Positions 6,948 to 14,263 of a stretch of DNA of 15,641 nucleotides are shown in pieces. Numbering within the stretch: position 1 is the first letter of the stretch; each line of letters opens with the position of its first letter. This stretch comes from Planctomycetota bacterium (GTDB lineage: Bacteria > Planctomycetota > UBA1135): assembly GCA_027623585.1 (NCBI GenBank), contig JAQBVK010000022.1, positions 1 through 15,641 of the forward strand, read 5' to 3'. The notes beneath the pieces are model-generated. The model was not told the DNA's origin. It was given only the letters and a program-made list of their open reading frames with translations, and did no database searches. The position numbers were made by a program, and so were the translations under genes.

Positions 6948-9115
6948 GCTTCTCGTTCCAGCATCGAGTAGGCGAGCAGCAAGGTGCGCTGCGTACCCGA
7001 GCCGTCGAACTCGACCACGATGCGCCGATTGACGCCGTGGCCGAGCATTTCGATTACCATACCCGAGCCGAACACGCGGTGTCGAACGCGGTCGTTGGGC
7101 TCGAATTCCGGAGCATCTTCGACTTCCACCTCTGCGGATGCGGGCGCGGAAGACTCCAGCATGCGGGCCCGCGAACGCACCGGCCGCAATTGTTGCGTAA
7201 AACCGGCGTCCGGCAGCACCTCCGGCGGCAGCTCGTCGAGAAAACGCGAAGGCGATTGAGGACCCGGCGCGCCGGTGCGGAAACGCATGCGGCAGTGCGA
7301 GAGATGCAACTCCTCGCGCGCGCGTGTCAGCGCGACGTAGAACAGGCGCCGCTCTTCTTCCAAGCCGTCGGGCCCTTCTTCGAGCGCGCGCACGTGCGGG
7401 AACAGTCCTTCCTCCAAACCCACCAGCGCAACGCGATCGAACTCAAGCCCCTTCGCCGCGTGAACGGTCATCAGAGAAATCCGCTCGGCGGATTCGTCCC
7501 ACTGGTCCACGTCGGAGATCAGCGCGATCTCGGCAAGGAAACCCCGCAGCCCGCCGTCCTCGCGCTGGTCGTACTCGTGCGCGAAGGCGAGCAGTTCGTC
7601 GATGTTTTCGCCGCGGTCCACGTCTTCGGTGGCTTCCATCGCCTCGGCGAAGCGCCGGTAGCCGGTGAGGTCGAGCACCGCGCGCAAGGCGCTCTCGGCG
7701 GTGGTGGAGCGATCGCGCAAGCGCTCGAGGATCGCGAGAAAATCGTTCACCCCTTTGCGCGCAGGTCCGCGCAGCACGGAGCGGAACTCTTCGCGGCGCA
7801 GAGCGTCGGTCAACGGCTGGTCGTGCTCGGAGGCCACTGCGCGCAGGCGGCCGACCGTGGTGTCGCCGATCCCGCGCGGCGGCACGTTGAGCACGCGCGA
7901 GCAAGCTGCGTCGTCGCGCGGGTTCGCGGCGAGACGAGCGTAGGCCAGCAGGTCCTTGATCTCGCGGCGCTCGAAGAAGCCGAGACCGCCGACCACCTGG
8001 TATGGGATCCGCAAACGAGTGCACGCCGCCTCCAGCGCGCGCGAGCAGGCGTTGGTGCGGTAGAACACCGCGATCTCGCTCGGCTTGGTGCCAGCCGCGA
8101 TCCAGCGCGCCAACTGCATCGCCGTGAGGTTGGCCTCCAGTTCTTCATCCGGCGCCTCGGCGAGCCCGAGCGGCGGCCCGAGTTCGCGCTCGGTCCAGAG
8201 TTCCTTCTCCTTGCGCGAACGGTTGCGCCGGATCACCGCCTGCGCGGCCTTCAGCACGTTGCCGACCGAGCGATAGTTGCGCTCGAGTTTCACCACCGCC
8301 GCGTCCGGAAAATCCTCGTCGAAGCGCAGAATGTTTCGGATGTCGGCGCCGCGCCACGAGTAGATGCTCTGGTCCGGATCGCCGCAGACCGCCAAGTTGC
8401 GCGTCCGGTCCGCGAGCTTGCGCACGAATTCATACTGAATTTCGTTGGTGTCCTGGTACTCGTCCACCAAGACGTGCTCGAAGCGGCCGGTCCAGCGCGC
8501 GTGGACGTCCTGCTGCAACAGCAGCAATCCTTTCCACAGCAGATCGTCGAAGTCGAGCGCGTCGCTGCGCTCGAGCGCCGACTCATAGATGCCGTAGATC
8601 TTCGCCGCGCGCTGTTCCTCGAGTCCGCGCAGATCCGCTTCCTCGGTCGCGCCCGACGGTCCCACGCGGCGATGCTTCCATCCGCTGATCAGGCCCTCGA
8701 AGCGCGCGGGGCGAAACACCTGCGGATCCCAGCCTGCGTCCTTGATCAGGTTGCGGATCAGTTTGCGCCGGTCGTCTTGATCGAAGATCGTGAAGTCGCG
8801 AGTGCGCCGAACCGGCTCCGGATCCACGCGCAGCATGCGCGCGCAGGTGGCGTGGAAGGTTCCGGCCCACATGCCCGTGCCCGGCACCCATTCCGCGATC
8901 CGTCTGCGCATCTCGGCGGCGGCCTTGTTGGTGAAAGTGATCGCGAGCATGCGTGAGGCCGGCACCCCGCATTCGCTCACCAACCAAGCGACCCGGCGCG
9001 TGATCGTGCGCGTCTTGCCGGTGCCCGCGCCGGCCAAGATCAGCAACGGGCCGGACTCGTGACGCACGGCCGCTTCCTGGGCCTCATTCAGTCCCTCCAG
9101 CAAGCCGAATGCCAT
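6944..9115 (-). CDS. pcrA: UvrD/PcrA-type superfamily 1A 3'-5' DNA helicase
   Basis: From ATG at 9115 the protein is 723 residues, the usual PcrA/UvrD length. The frame stays open upstream for about 100 codons, but that part is Arg-rich, overlaps the sigma-factor gene and has no conserved motif. Helicase motifs in order: Q-motif LNEAQ (9-13), Walker A GAGTGKT (29-35), motif Ia AITFTNKAAAEM, motif II VDEYQDTN, motif III GDPDQSIYSWRGA, motif IV LERNYRS, motif V VHAAKGLEF and motif VI FYVALTRAR. A PcrA-type C-terminal Tudor-like segment (DRVRHRVFGSGMVIE...VEFDGSG) ends the protein. It unwinds DNA in excision repair and helps clear RNA polymerase or recombination filaments. It heads the four-gene operon. 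Confidence 0.95.
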   Translation of the reverse strand: MAFGLLEGLNEAQEAAVRHESGPLLILAGAGTGKTRTITRRVAWLVSECGVPASRMLAITFTNKAAAEMRRRIAEWVPGTGMWAGTFHATCARMLRVDPEPVRRTRDFTIFDQDDRRKLIRNLIKDAGWDPQVFRPARFEGLISGWKHRRVGPSGATEEADLRGLEEQRAAKIYGIYESALERSDALDFDDLLWKGLLLLQQDVHARWTGRFEHVLVDEYQDTNEIQYEFVRKLADRTRNLAVCGDPDQSIYSWRGADIRNILRFDEDFPDAAVVKLERNYRSVGNVLKAAQAVIRRNRSRKEKELWTERELGPPLGLAEAPDEELEANLTAMQLARWIAAGTKPSEIAVFYRTNACSRALEAACTRLRIPYQVVGGLGFFERREIKDLLAYARLAANPRDDAACSRVLNVPPRGIGDTTVGRLRAVASEHDQPLTDALRREEFRSVLRGPARKGVNDFLAILERLRDRSTTAESALRAVLDLTGYRRFAEAMEATEDVDRGENIDELLAFAHEYDQREDGGLRGFLAEIALISDVDQWDESAERISLMTVHAAKGLEFDRVALVGLEEGLFPHVRALEEGPDGLEEERRLFYVALTRAREELHLSHCRMRFRTGAPGPQSPSRFLDELPPEVLPDAGFTQQLRPVRSRARMLESSAPASAEVEVEDAPEFEPNDRVRHRVFGSGMVIEMLGHGVNRRIVVEFDGSGTQRTLLLAYSMLEREA

Positions 9116-9164
9116 CGCCCCATTCTGACGATTCCACGCCCACGCCGATAGCGCGCTCGGCGAT

Positions 9165-10505
9165 TCATCCGTCAGCGACCGCGCGCAACTCCTGAAGCAC
9201 ACGCGTCGCCGCTGCACCTTCAGGCGAATCGTCGGGCGCGATCGCCGCCAGAGCCGCCGCTGCGCGGGTGAGCACCGCCTGCGCCTCGGCTTCACGTCCG
9301 CAGGCTTGCAAGGCGCGCGCGCGCAAACGCGCCGCACGGCCCTCCTCCGCCACGCTCTCGGCATCACGCTCCCAGCGCGCGGCGACCTCGGCCGCAGGCT
9401 CCCACAGCGCAAGCTCCATCTGCAACTCCACCAATGCTTCTCGAGCGTCGTTGCGATGCCGCAGCTCGGCGTTCATCCGCTGCTCTGCCTGTTCGAAGCT
9501 GCGGATGGCTTCCAGCCGCCGGTTGCCGCGCCGCGCTGCGCGACCGAGTTCGAGCAAGGCGCGCACTCCCCATGGCTCTCCGCCGCCGGCATTCGCGGCA
9601 TCGAGCGCATCGAGGAAGGCACCGCGCGCAGCAGCATCCAGTTCCAAACTGCGCAGGATCTCGCCGCGACGAAATGCGGCCTGCGCGCAAGCCGAGTGCG
9701 CATCCGGCCATGCTGCGCTGACCGCTGCATAGGCCTCGGCGGCGCGCTCCAGTTGCTGCGAGCGCGCGCTGCCGCGAAGGCCGATCGCGCGCGCACGCGA
9801 CACGCGCGCGCTCTCCAGCATCTCATCCACCGGCGCGCTCGGCGCGCGAAGGGAGTTTGCGGCAGGCGCAGCCTCCGTAACGACTGCCGACTCCGTGGCC
9901 CCGCGCGTCGCGACTTCGCAGGGCGCGCAAGCCCCCAACATCACGGCGCATGCAGCGCCCGCGCGCAGCGGCGGCTCGCGCAAGGCGCGCTCGATCAGCG
10001 CCGCGAGCCGCCGTCGCGCGCGATGCAGGCGCACCTTGCCCGCGTCCTCGCTCACGCCATCGGCGCGGGCCAGATCCATGCACGAACGGTTCCCCACGTA
10101 ACGCCCGAGCAGCAACTGCCGATCCGCCGTGGACAGCGCGCCCATCGCCATCGTCAGCAAGGGCTTCAATTCACTGCGATCGCGCTCGAAAGCGCCCACG
10201 GTGTACACCGGCTCCGGATCCTCCTCTTCGGTGCGCGGATCCACGATCAGCGCCTGCCATTCCAGGCCGAGCGGATGCGGGGAGCGCCGCCGCACCTCGT
10301 CCACCGCCAAGTTGTGGCCGACGCGAAACAACCACGCGCGCGGTTCGCGAAACACTTCACCACGGTCCACCGCAGCGAGTAAGCGCGTGCCGGCTTCCTG
10401 CGCCAGATCCGCGGCATGACGTCGGCAGCCGAGCCGATGGTGGAGATAGCGGCGCAAGTGCTCGGTCCAGCGCGGCAGGGAGTGCCGGAGATCCTCGGTG
10501 TCCAT
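9165..10505 (-). CDS. ECF-like sigma-70 family factor with C-terminal TPR-like extension
   Basis: Starting at ATG 10505, preferred because GAGGA lies eight bases upstream (a GTG at 10520 is possible), the product is 446 residues. Residues ~5-75 form sigma region 2 (RAWLFRVGHNLAVDEVRRRS) and ~120-172 region 4 (LSTADRQLLLGRYVG, then a helix-turn-helix through VSEDAGKVRLHRARRRL). A hydrophobic segment at about 180-197 ends in a lipobox-like LGAC (190-193), followed by an Ala-rich linker. A helical TPR-like region fills ~235-440 (for example AAEAYAAVSAAWPDAHSACAQ and EAIRSFEQAEQRM). Sigma factors with long C-terminal extensions are known in Planctomycetota; the extension probably senses or binds partners. 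No separate anti-sigma gene is adjacent. It ends 49 bases before the helicase start. Confidence 0.8.
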   Translation of the reverse strand: MDTEDLRHSLPRWTEHLRRYLHHRLGCRRHAADLAQEAGTRLLAAVDRGEVFREPRAWLFRVGHNLAVDEVRRRSPHPLGLEWQALIVDPRTEEEDPEPVYTVGAFERDRSELKPLLTMAMGALSTADRQLLLGRYVGNRSCMDLARADGVSEDAGKVRLHRARRRLAALIERALREPPLRAGAACAVMLGACAPCEVATRGATESAVVTEAAPAANSLRAPSAPVDEMLESARVSRARAIGLRGSARSQQLERAAEAYAAVSAAWPDAHSACAQAAFRRGEILRSLELDAAARGAFLDALDAANAGGGEPWGVRALLELGRAARRGNRRLEAIRSFEQAEQRMNAELRHRNDAREALVELQMELALWEPAAEVAARWERDAESVAEEGRAARLRARALQACGREAEAQAVLTRAAAALAAIAPDDSPEGAAATRVLQELRAVADG

Positions 10506-10604
10506 GGGGGTGATCCTCACGCCATGGACAGCCCGGCCCGCATCCGGTCACGATTGTGGACAAGCCCGGCTGCGCTCTGCGCGAGCGCCGCGCAGCAACG
10601 CACC

Positions 10605-10624
10605 CTCCACAGCAAAATGTGGAG
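10605..10624. repeat. Perfect inverted repeat CTCCACA-N6-TGTGGAG in the sigma-factor upstream region
   Basis: Seven-base arms 10605-10611 and 10618-10624 flank GCAAAA. A related TTGTGGACAA lies at 10554-10563. Both are in the 140-base gap between the stop of the secreted TPR gene and the start of the sigma-factor gene. No T-tract follows in the minus direction, so it is not an obvious intrinsic terminator; an operator for the sigma gene is possible. Confidence 0.4.
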
Positions 10625-10645
10625 AAGAACCCGAGTTCCTGCGCC

Positions 10646-11746
10646 TTAGCCGGCGAGCTGCAATTCAGTGAAGAGCTTCTGCTTCCACACCGAATTGGGA
10701 TAGTTCAGCTTCAGCTTGCGCGCCATCTGCATGGCGTCCGGGCGCTTGCCCATGTAATTCATCGACATGCCGGCGAAGCACATCGCGCGCGCCGCCAGGC
10801 GGTACTCCGCGGGATAGGTCGCGGCGACGCGTAGGAAGTTCAGCGCCGCGTCTTCGAACAAGGGACTCGACTTCTTCGGATCCGATTGCGCCTGCACGCC
10901 CAGGTTGAAAGCGCAGTCGCCGAGGCCCGAGTAAGCGCCGGCGAGAATCGCCGAATCGGTCGTGCCCGCGTCGAGGATCGCTTGGAAGCGCACCTTCGCG
11001 TCCTGGTACTGCCCGGCATCGACCATCGCGTTGCCGACCTCGACCCGCGCGCGACTCGCCACGTCGGCGAACTCCGCCGAGGCTTTGTTCTTCTCGGCGA
11101 TGCCTTCGAGGCGCCGCTGCTTGTCGGCCGGCGCGAGACTTCCATCGAGCAGCACGAGCCCGAGTTCGGCCTTGCGCGCCCACTCTTCGTGCAAGCCCTT
11201 CGAGCCCACGTCTCCTTGTAACTGCTTGAACACGCCTTCGGCGCCCTTCAGATCCTTCTTGTCCTGCAGGGCTTCGGCCTTCTTCACCAGCGCCTGCGGG
11301 TAGAAGAAGGTGTTCGGCACCGCTGCGAGCAGACGGTCGTTGGTCGCGATGATCGCGTTCAGATCACCGAGCGCGGCCGAGCACAACAGCATGTTCCAGA
11401 GGCCGTGCTGCTTGGTCCACGCGTAGCGCGCCTCGCCCGCGAGGTCTTTGTTCTGCAGCGCCTCTTCGAAGCGACCGATCGCGCGGCGGAAGTCGCCGCT
11501 CTCCATCAATTCCATCGCATCCGCGTAATCCGCGAGCGGGCGGCCATTGAGCGAGTGCGAGACCGAGAGCACTTCGTTCGCCGGCTTGCGTCCGTCCGAA
11601 CCACCTTTGCGGTAGGTCACTTCCGAGTAGGTCTCGGTGTTGACCTTGTCCACCGCCAGCACTTGCCCGTTGCGCAGGAAAATGCGGTCTTGGGACTGGG
11701 GCAGCGCGAACGAGAGAAGAAGGGCGGCCGAAGCGGTGAGCAGCAT
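10646..11746 (-). CDS. Secreted tetratricopeptide-repeat protein
   Basis: From ATG 11746 the product is 366 residues and begins with a signal peptide (MLLTASAALLLSFALPQSQ), so this start is chosen over an open frame reaching 11938 that would bury the signal sequence. The first domain (DRIFLRNGQVLAVDKVNTETYSEV...) is a short beta-rich module, typical of planctomycete secreted proteins that begin 'D-x-hydrophobic-x-NG'. From about residue 80 onward are TPR-like helical pairs (ADAMELMESGDFRRAIGRFEEAL, DAKVRFQAILDAG, DAALNFLRVAATYP). It probably acts as a periplasmic scaffold; partners are unknown. No strong Shine-Dalgarno is seen. It starts 88 bases downstream of the xdhC stop on the same strand. 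Confidence 0.8.
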   Translation of the reverse strand: MLLTASAALLLSFALPQSQDRIFLRNGQVLAVDKVNTETYSEVTYRKGGSDGRKPANEVLSVSHSLNGRPLADYADAMELMESGDFRRAIGRFEEALQNKDLAGEARYAWTKQHGLWNMLLCSAALGDLNAIIATNDRLLAAVPNTFFYPQALVKKAEALQDKKDLKGAEGVFKQLQGDVGSKGLHEEWARKAELGLVLLDGSLAPADKQRRLEGIAEKNKASAEFADVASRARVEVGNAMVDAGQYQDAKVRFQAILDAGTTDSAILAGAYSGLGDCAFNLGVQAQSDPKKSSPLFEDAALNFLRVAATYPAEYRLAARAMCFAGMSMNYMGKRPDAMQMARKLKLNYPNSVWKQKLFTELQLAG

Positions 11747-11834
11747 GGGCGAAGTGGGGATTGGCCCTGCGAAACGGCGTCTGCCGCCCGCTGGGCCGAA
11801 CAGGATACCTTGTCCGCAGAGAGTGGTTGCCGGG

Positions 11835-12674
11835 CTAAACGGCCGGAGATTCGCGCTTGCGCGACGCTCGCGGGGCAGCGGCTTCGAGCGTGCCGGTACG
11901 ACGCAGCCGCACCAATTCGGCGAGCAGACTGATCGCAATTTCGCCGGCAGCTTTGGCGCCGATGTCGAGGCCGATCGGGGTCTTCACGGCGGCGAGCCAC
12001 TCGGCAGGAACCCCCTCGGCGGACAGCACACGGTCGATCTGCGCCTTCTTCGCGCGCGAGCCGATCAGGCCGAGGTACTTGGGACGGCAACCGGAGCGCC
12101 AGATCGCGCGCAGGATGCGCAGATCGTCGCCGTGCGAGCGGGGCACGCTCACAAGGTAATGGTGTTGTGCCGGGGCGAGACGGGACACGGCCTGCTCCCA
12201 TTCGCCGGCGAAGCAGGCGTCGGCGAGTGGGTGCTGCGCGGCGCATGCGTATTCCTCGCGTGGGTCGCAGATCTCGACGCGAAGTCCAGCCTCCTTGGCG
12301 ACGCGCGCGGCAGCGCCGGCCACGTGACCGCCGCCGAGCAGCACCAGCACCGGCGGCACTACCGGTTCGACCAGGATCGTGACCTGACCGCCGCAGATCA
12401 GTCCGTTCTCAGGATCGTCGCTTTGATTGAGCGTGAAGGCGCGGGTGGCGGCGCGATCCGTCGCGATCACGGTGCGCGCCATCTCCTGAACTTCGGCTTC
12501 CACGCAGCCGCCGCCGACCGAACCGATGCTGCTGCCGTCGCCGCGCACCAGCATCTTCATGGTGTCCTTGCCGGGCGTGCTGCCGCGCGTGAGCAGCACC
12601 GTGCACAACGCCGCCGGTTCGCCGGCGCGCCGCATGCGAACGATTTCTTCCCAGAGGTCAGGCGAGTGCGCCAC
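11835..12674 (-). CDS. xdhC: XdhC/CoxI family molybdoenzyme maturation protein
   Basis: About 279 residues from GTG 12674; a TTG at 12683 is the alternative and neither has a clear Shine-Dalgarno. The XdhC/CoxI domain shows GSTPGKDTMKMLVRGDG, GSVGGGCVEAEV and a GLICGGQVTILVEP segment. The C-terminal Rossmann domain begins VLLGGGHVAGAAARVAKEAGLRVEICDPREE and contains YLGLIGSRAKKA. Family members bind molybdenum cofactor, promote its sulfuration and deliver it to xanthine dehydrogenase or CO dehydrogenase-type hydroxylases. No such enzyme is in the window, so its client lies elsewhere. It is divergently oriented to the patatin gene with a gap of about 50 bases. Confidence 0.88.
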   Translation of the reverse strand: MAHSPDLWEEIVRMRRAGEPAALCTVLLTRGSTPGKDTMKMLVRGDGSSIGSVGGGCVEAEVQEMARTVIATDRAATRAFTLNQSDDPENGLICGGQVTILVEPVVPPVLVLLGGGHVAGAAARVAKEAGLRVEICDPREEYACAAQHPLADACFAGEWEQAVSRLAPAQHHYLVSVPRSHGDDLRILRAIWRSGCRPKYLGLIGSRAKKAQIDRVLSAEGVPAEWLAAVKTPIGLDIGAKAAGEIAISLLAELVRLRRTGTLEAAAPRASRKRESPAV

Positions 12675-12681
12675 GAGAGTC

Positions 12682-12719
12682 AAGGATACGCGGCTCTCGC
12701 AGGAGGGTGGGGTATCCTT
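12682..12719. repeat. Inverted repeat AAGGATAC / GTATCCTT between divergent genes
   Basis: Perfect 8-base arms at 12682-12689 and 12712-12719, separated by 22 bases, occupy almost the whole gap between xdhC and the patatin gene. Each arm places TATCCT just ahead of the start codon of one gene, resembling a -10 box on each strand. Shared operator or paired promoters is inference. Confidence 0.4.
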
Positions 12720-12724
12720 CGCCG

Positions 12725-13681
12725 GTGACTCAGCAAGATCCAGAGCCGCTTGAAGTCGTGGTCGCCTTGGGTGGCGGCGCGGCGCGCGGGCTCTCGCACG
12801 TGGGAATCCTGCGCGTGTTGGAGCGCGAAGGCGTCAAGATCCGCGCGGTGGCGGGCACCAGCATCGGCGCGATCATCGGCGGGATCTACTGCGCCGGGAA
12901 ACTCGACGAGTACGAGGAGTACATCCGTGGCATGGACGCCAAGGGCATGTTGCGGCTGCTCGATCCGGTGATGAAGAAGGCCGGACTGCTCGGCGGCAAT
13001 CGCATGATGAAGCGTTTGTACGAGATTCTCGGCGAACTCGAGATGTCCGAATTGGACATTCCGTTCACGGCGGTGGCGACCGATCTGCACACCGGTGAGG
13101 AAGTGCGGTTGCACAGTGGTGATCTGGTCGAAGCGATGCGCGCCTCGATGGCGATCCCCGGCGTGTTCACTCCGGTGAAGCTCGAAGACCGCTGGCTGGT
13201 GGACGGCGGCGTGAGCATGCCGGTGCCGGTGGGCGCCGCCCGCGCGATGGCGATGGGCCTTCCGATCATCGCCGTGAACCTCAACAACACCAGCCTCATC
13301 TTCGAAGGCGAAGTGTTGAGTCTTTTGGACGCGCCCGAGGCCGAGCGCGAATTGAGCCGCATGGAGCGCATGTTCCAGCGCGTGCGCGGCCACAGCCCCG
13401 ACGGCAACGACGTCCCCGGCATGCTCTCTTCGGTCAGTGACAGCGTGACCCACATGGAGCACCGCATCACGCGCTTCCAACTCGCCGCGGATCCGCCCGA
13501 TCTGTTGCTCGAGCCGCACGTGTTCGGTATCGGATTGTTCGACTTCCACCGCGCCGATCCGATCATTCGCGCTGGCGAAGAGTGCGCGCAGCTCGCGGTG
13601 GATCAAGGCCGACTCAAGGAGCTGGCCGCCAGGGCACGTCGGCGCGGCCGTCTGCCGCGTTGGCTGCGCGGGCGGCCGTAA
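12725..13681 (+). CDS. Patatin-like phospholipase (RssA/NTE family)
   Basis: From GTG 12725 the product is 318 residues; a GTG at 12707 is also in frame, but it directly abuts the AGGAGG and has no spacing. The oxyanion motif GGGAARG (16-22) is followed by nucleophile motif GTSIG with Ser46, and by the catalytic Asp in VDGGVSMPVPV, completing the Ser-Asp dyad. FTAVATDLHTGEEV and ASMAIPGVFTPVKLEDRW are further family landmarks. Such enzymes hydrolyse acyl esters of phospholipids or related lipids. There is no signal peptide, so it acts at the cytoplasmic face. Its 3' end overlaps the convergent adenosyltransferase gene by 68 bases. Exact substrate is unknown. Confidence 0.9.
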   Translation: MTQQDPEPLEVVVALGGGAARGLSHVGILRVLEREGVKIRAVAGTSIGAIIGGIYCAGKLDEYEEYIRGMDAKGMLRLLDPVMKKAGLLGGNRMMKRLYEILGELEMSELDIPFTAVATDLHTGEEVRLHSGDLVEAMRASMAIPGVFTPVKLEDRWLVDGGVSMPVPVGAARAMAMGLPIIAVNLNNTSLIFEGEVLSLLDAPEAERELSRMERMFQRVRGHSPDGNDVPGMLSSVSDSVTHMEHRITRFQLAADPPDLLLEPHVFGIGLFDFHRADPIIRAGEECAQLAVDQGRLKELAARARRRGRLPRWLRGRP

Positions 13682-14189
13682 ACAGCCAGTCGGAGAGGCG
13701 GTTCAGCCAGGCGAGAATGCGCGGATCGACACCGTTCGCTTCGTCGGCGGCAAGATCGCAGACCGCGCGCTCGGCGCGACGGCAAACCGTGCGCGCGAGG
13801 TGCAGTCGCGCGGCGAGTTCGCTGCCGCCCGGAAGGATGAAGGTTTTCAGCGCCGGGAGCGCCGCGTCCCAGGCGTCGATCTCGTCCTCCAGAGCCTTCG
13901 CCGCTCCGGCAGGCCACGCGGGCAGATGCTTGCGCGATTGCCCCGCCTCGGGCGGTGTCGCCAGCCAGGAGCCCGCCGTGAACAACAACGCCTGTTCACG
14001 CTCCAAATTGGCCTTCAGGCCGGAGACGATGCCCGGCGCGCCGTCCGCCGCCACCACGCACCACCCGAGCACCGAGTTCAGTTCATCGGTCTCGCCGTAA
14101 GCGTTGATGCGGTCATGCGCCTTCGAAACGCGCCCCCCGCCGAACAAACCGGTCTCGCCCTCGTCGCCGGTGCGGGTGTAGATGCGCAT
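13614..14189 (-). CDS. pduO: PduO-type cob(I)alamin adenosyltransferase
   Basis: A 191-residue ATP:cob(I)alamin adenosyltransferase, which transfers adenosyl from ATP to reduced cobalamin to make coenzyme B12. Signature segments: IYTRTGDEGETGLFGGGRV at the N-terminus (ATP binding), AYGETDELNSVLG, FILPGGSELAARLHLARTVCRRAER (nucleotide and corrinoid site) and WLNRLSDWLFTAAR near the C-terminus. The ATG at 14189 is preferred over the preceding TTG. It is complete and slightly longer than usual through a loop around WLATPPEAGQSRKHLPAWPAG. No adenosylcobalamin-dependent enzyme is in the window. Its 3' end overlaps the patatin gene tail to tail by 68 bases. Confidence 0.93.
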   Translation of the reverse strand: MRIYTRTGDEGETGLFGGGRVSKAHDRINAYGETDELNSVLGWCVVAADGAPGIVSGLKANLEREQALLFTAGSWLATPPEAGQSRKHLPAWPAGAAKALEDEIDAWDAALPALKTFILPGGSELAARLHLARTVCRRAERAVCDLAADEANGVDPRILAWLNRLSDWLFTAARAANAADGRADVPWRPAP

Positions 14190-14210
14190 CAACTCATTCT
14201 AGAAACGAGG

Positions 14211-14241
14211 GCGCCCCGACAGAACGAGTCCGCCGGGGCGC
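14211..14241 (-). terminator. Hairpin after the peroxiredoxin gene, probable terminator
   Basis: An 8-bp perfect stem GCGCCCCG (14211-14218) with CGGGGCGC (14234-14241) and a 15-base loop lies 23 bases after the peroxiredoxin stop. On the minus strand it is followed by CCTCGTTTCT, a poor T-tract, so termination may be partial or factor-assisted. Confidence 0.5.
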
Positions 14242-14263
14242 TGAGTAGGAAAAGACGGGACGT

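Noticed and set aside
7037..8956. Long open frame of over 600 codons on the plus strand
   Set aside because: It lies wholly antisense to the helicase gene, which carries every expected motif; GC-rich codon use leaves opposite-strand frames open, and its product has no recognisable motif.
9116..9412. N-terminal extension of the helicase
   Set aside because: The residues are Arg-rich without motifs, overlap the end of the sigma-factor gene, and the helicase Q-motif begins nine residues after the ATG at 9115.
10554..10624. Replication origin based on DnaA-box-like motifs
   Set aside because: There are only three imperfect boxes, no AT-rich unwinding region, and no dnaA, dnaN or gidA nearby.
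11747..11938. N-terminal extension of the secreted TPR protein
   Set aside because: It would overlap the xdhC end and place a good signal peptide in mid-protein; ATG 11746 is the natural start.
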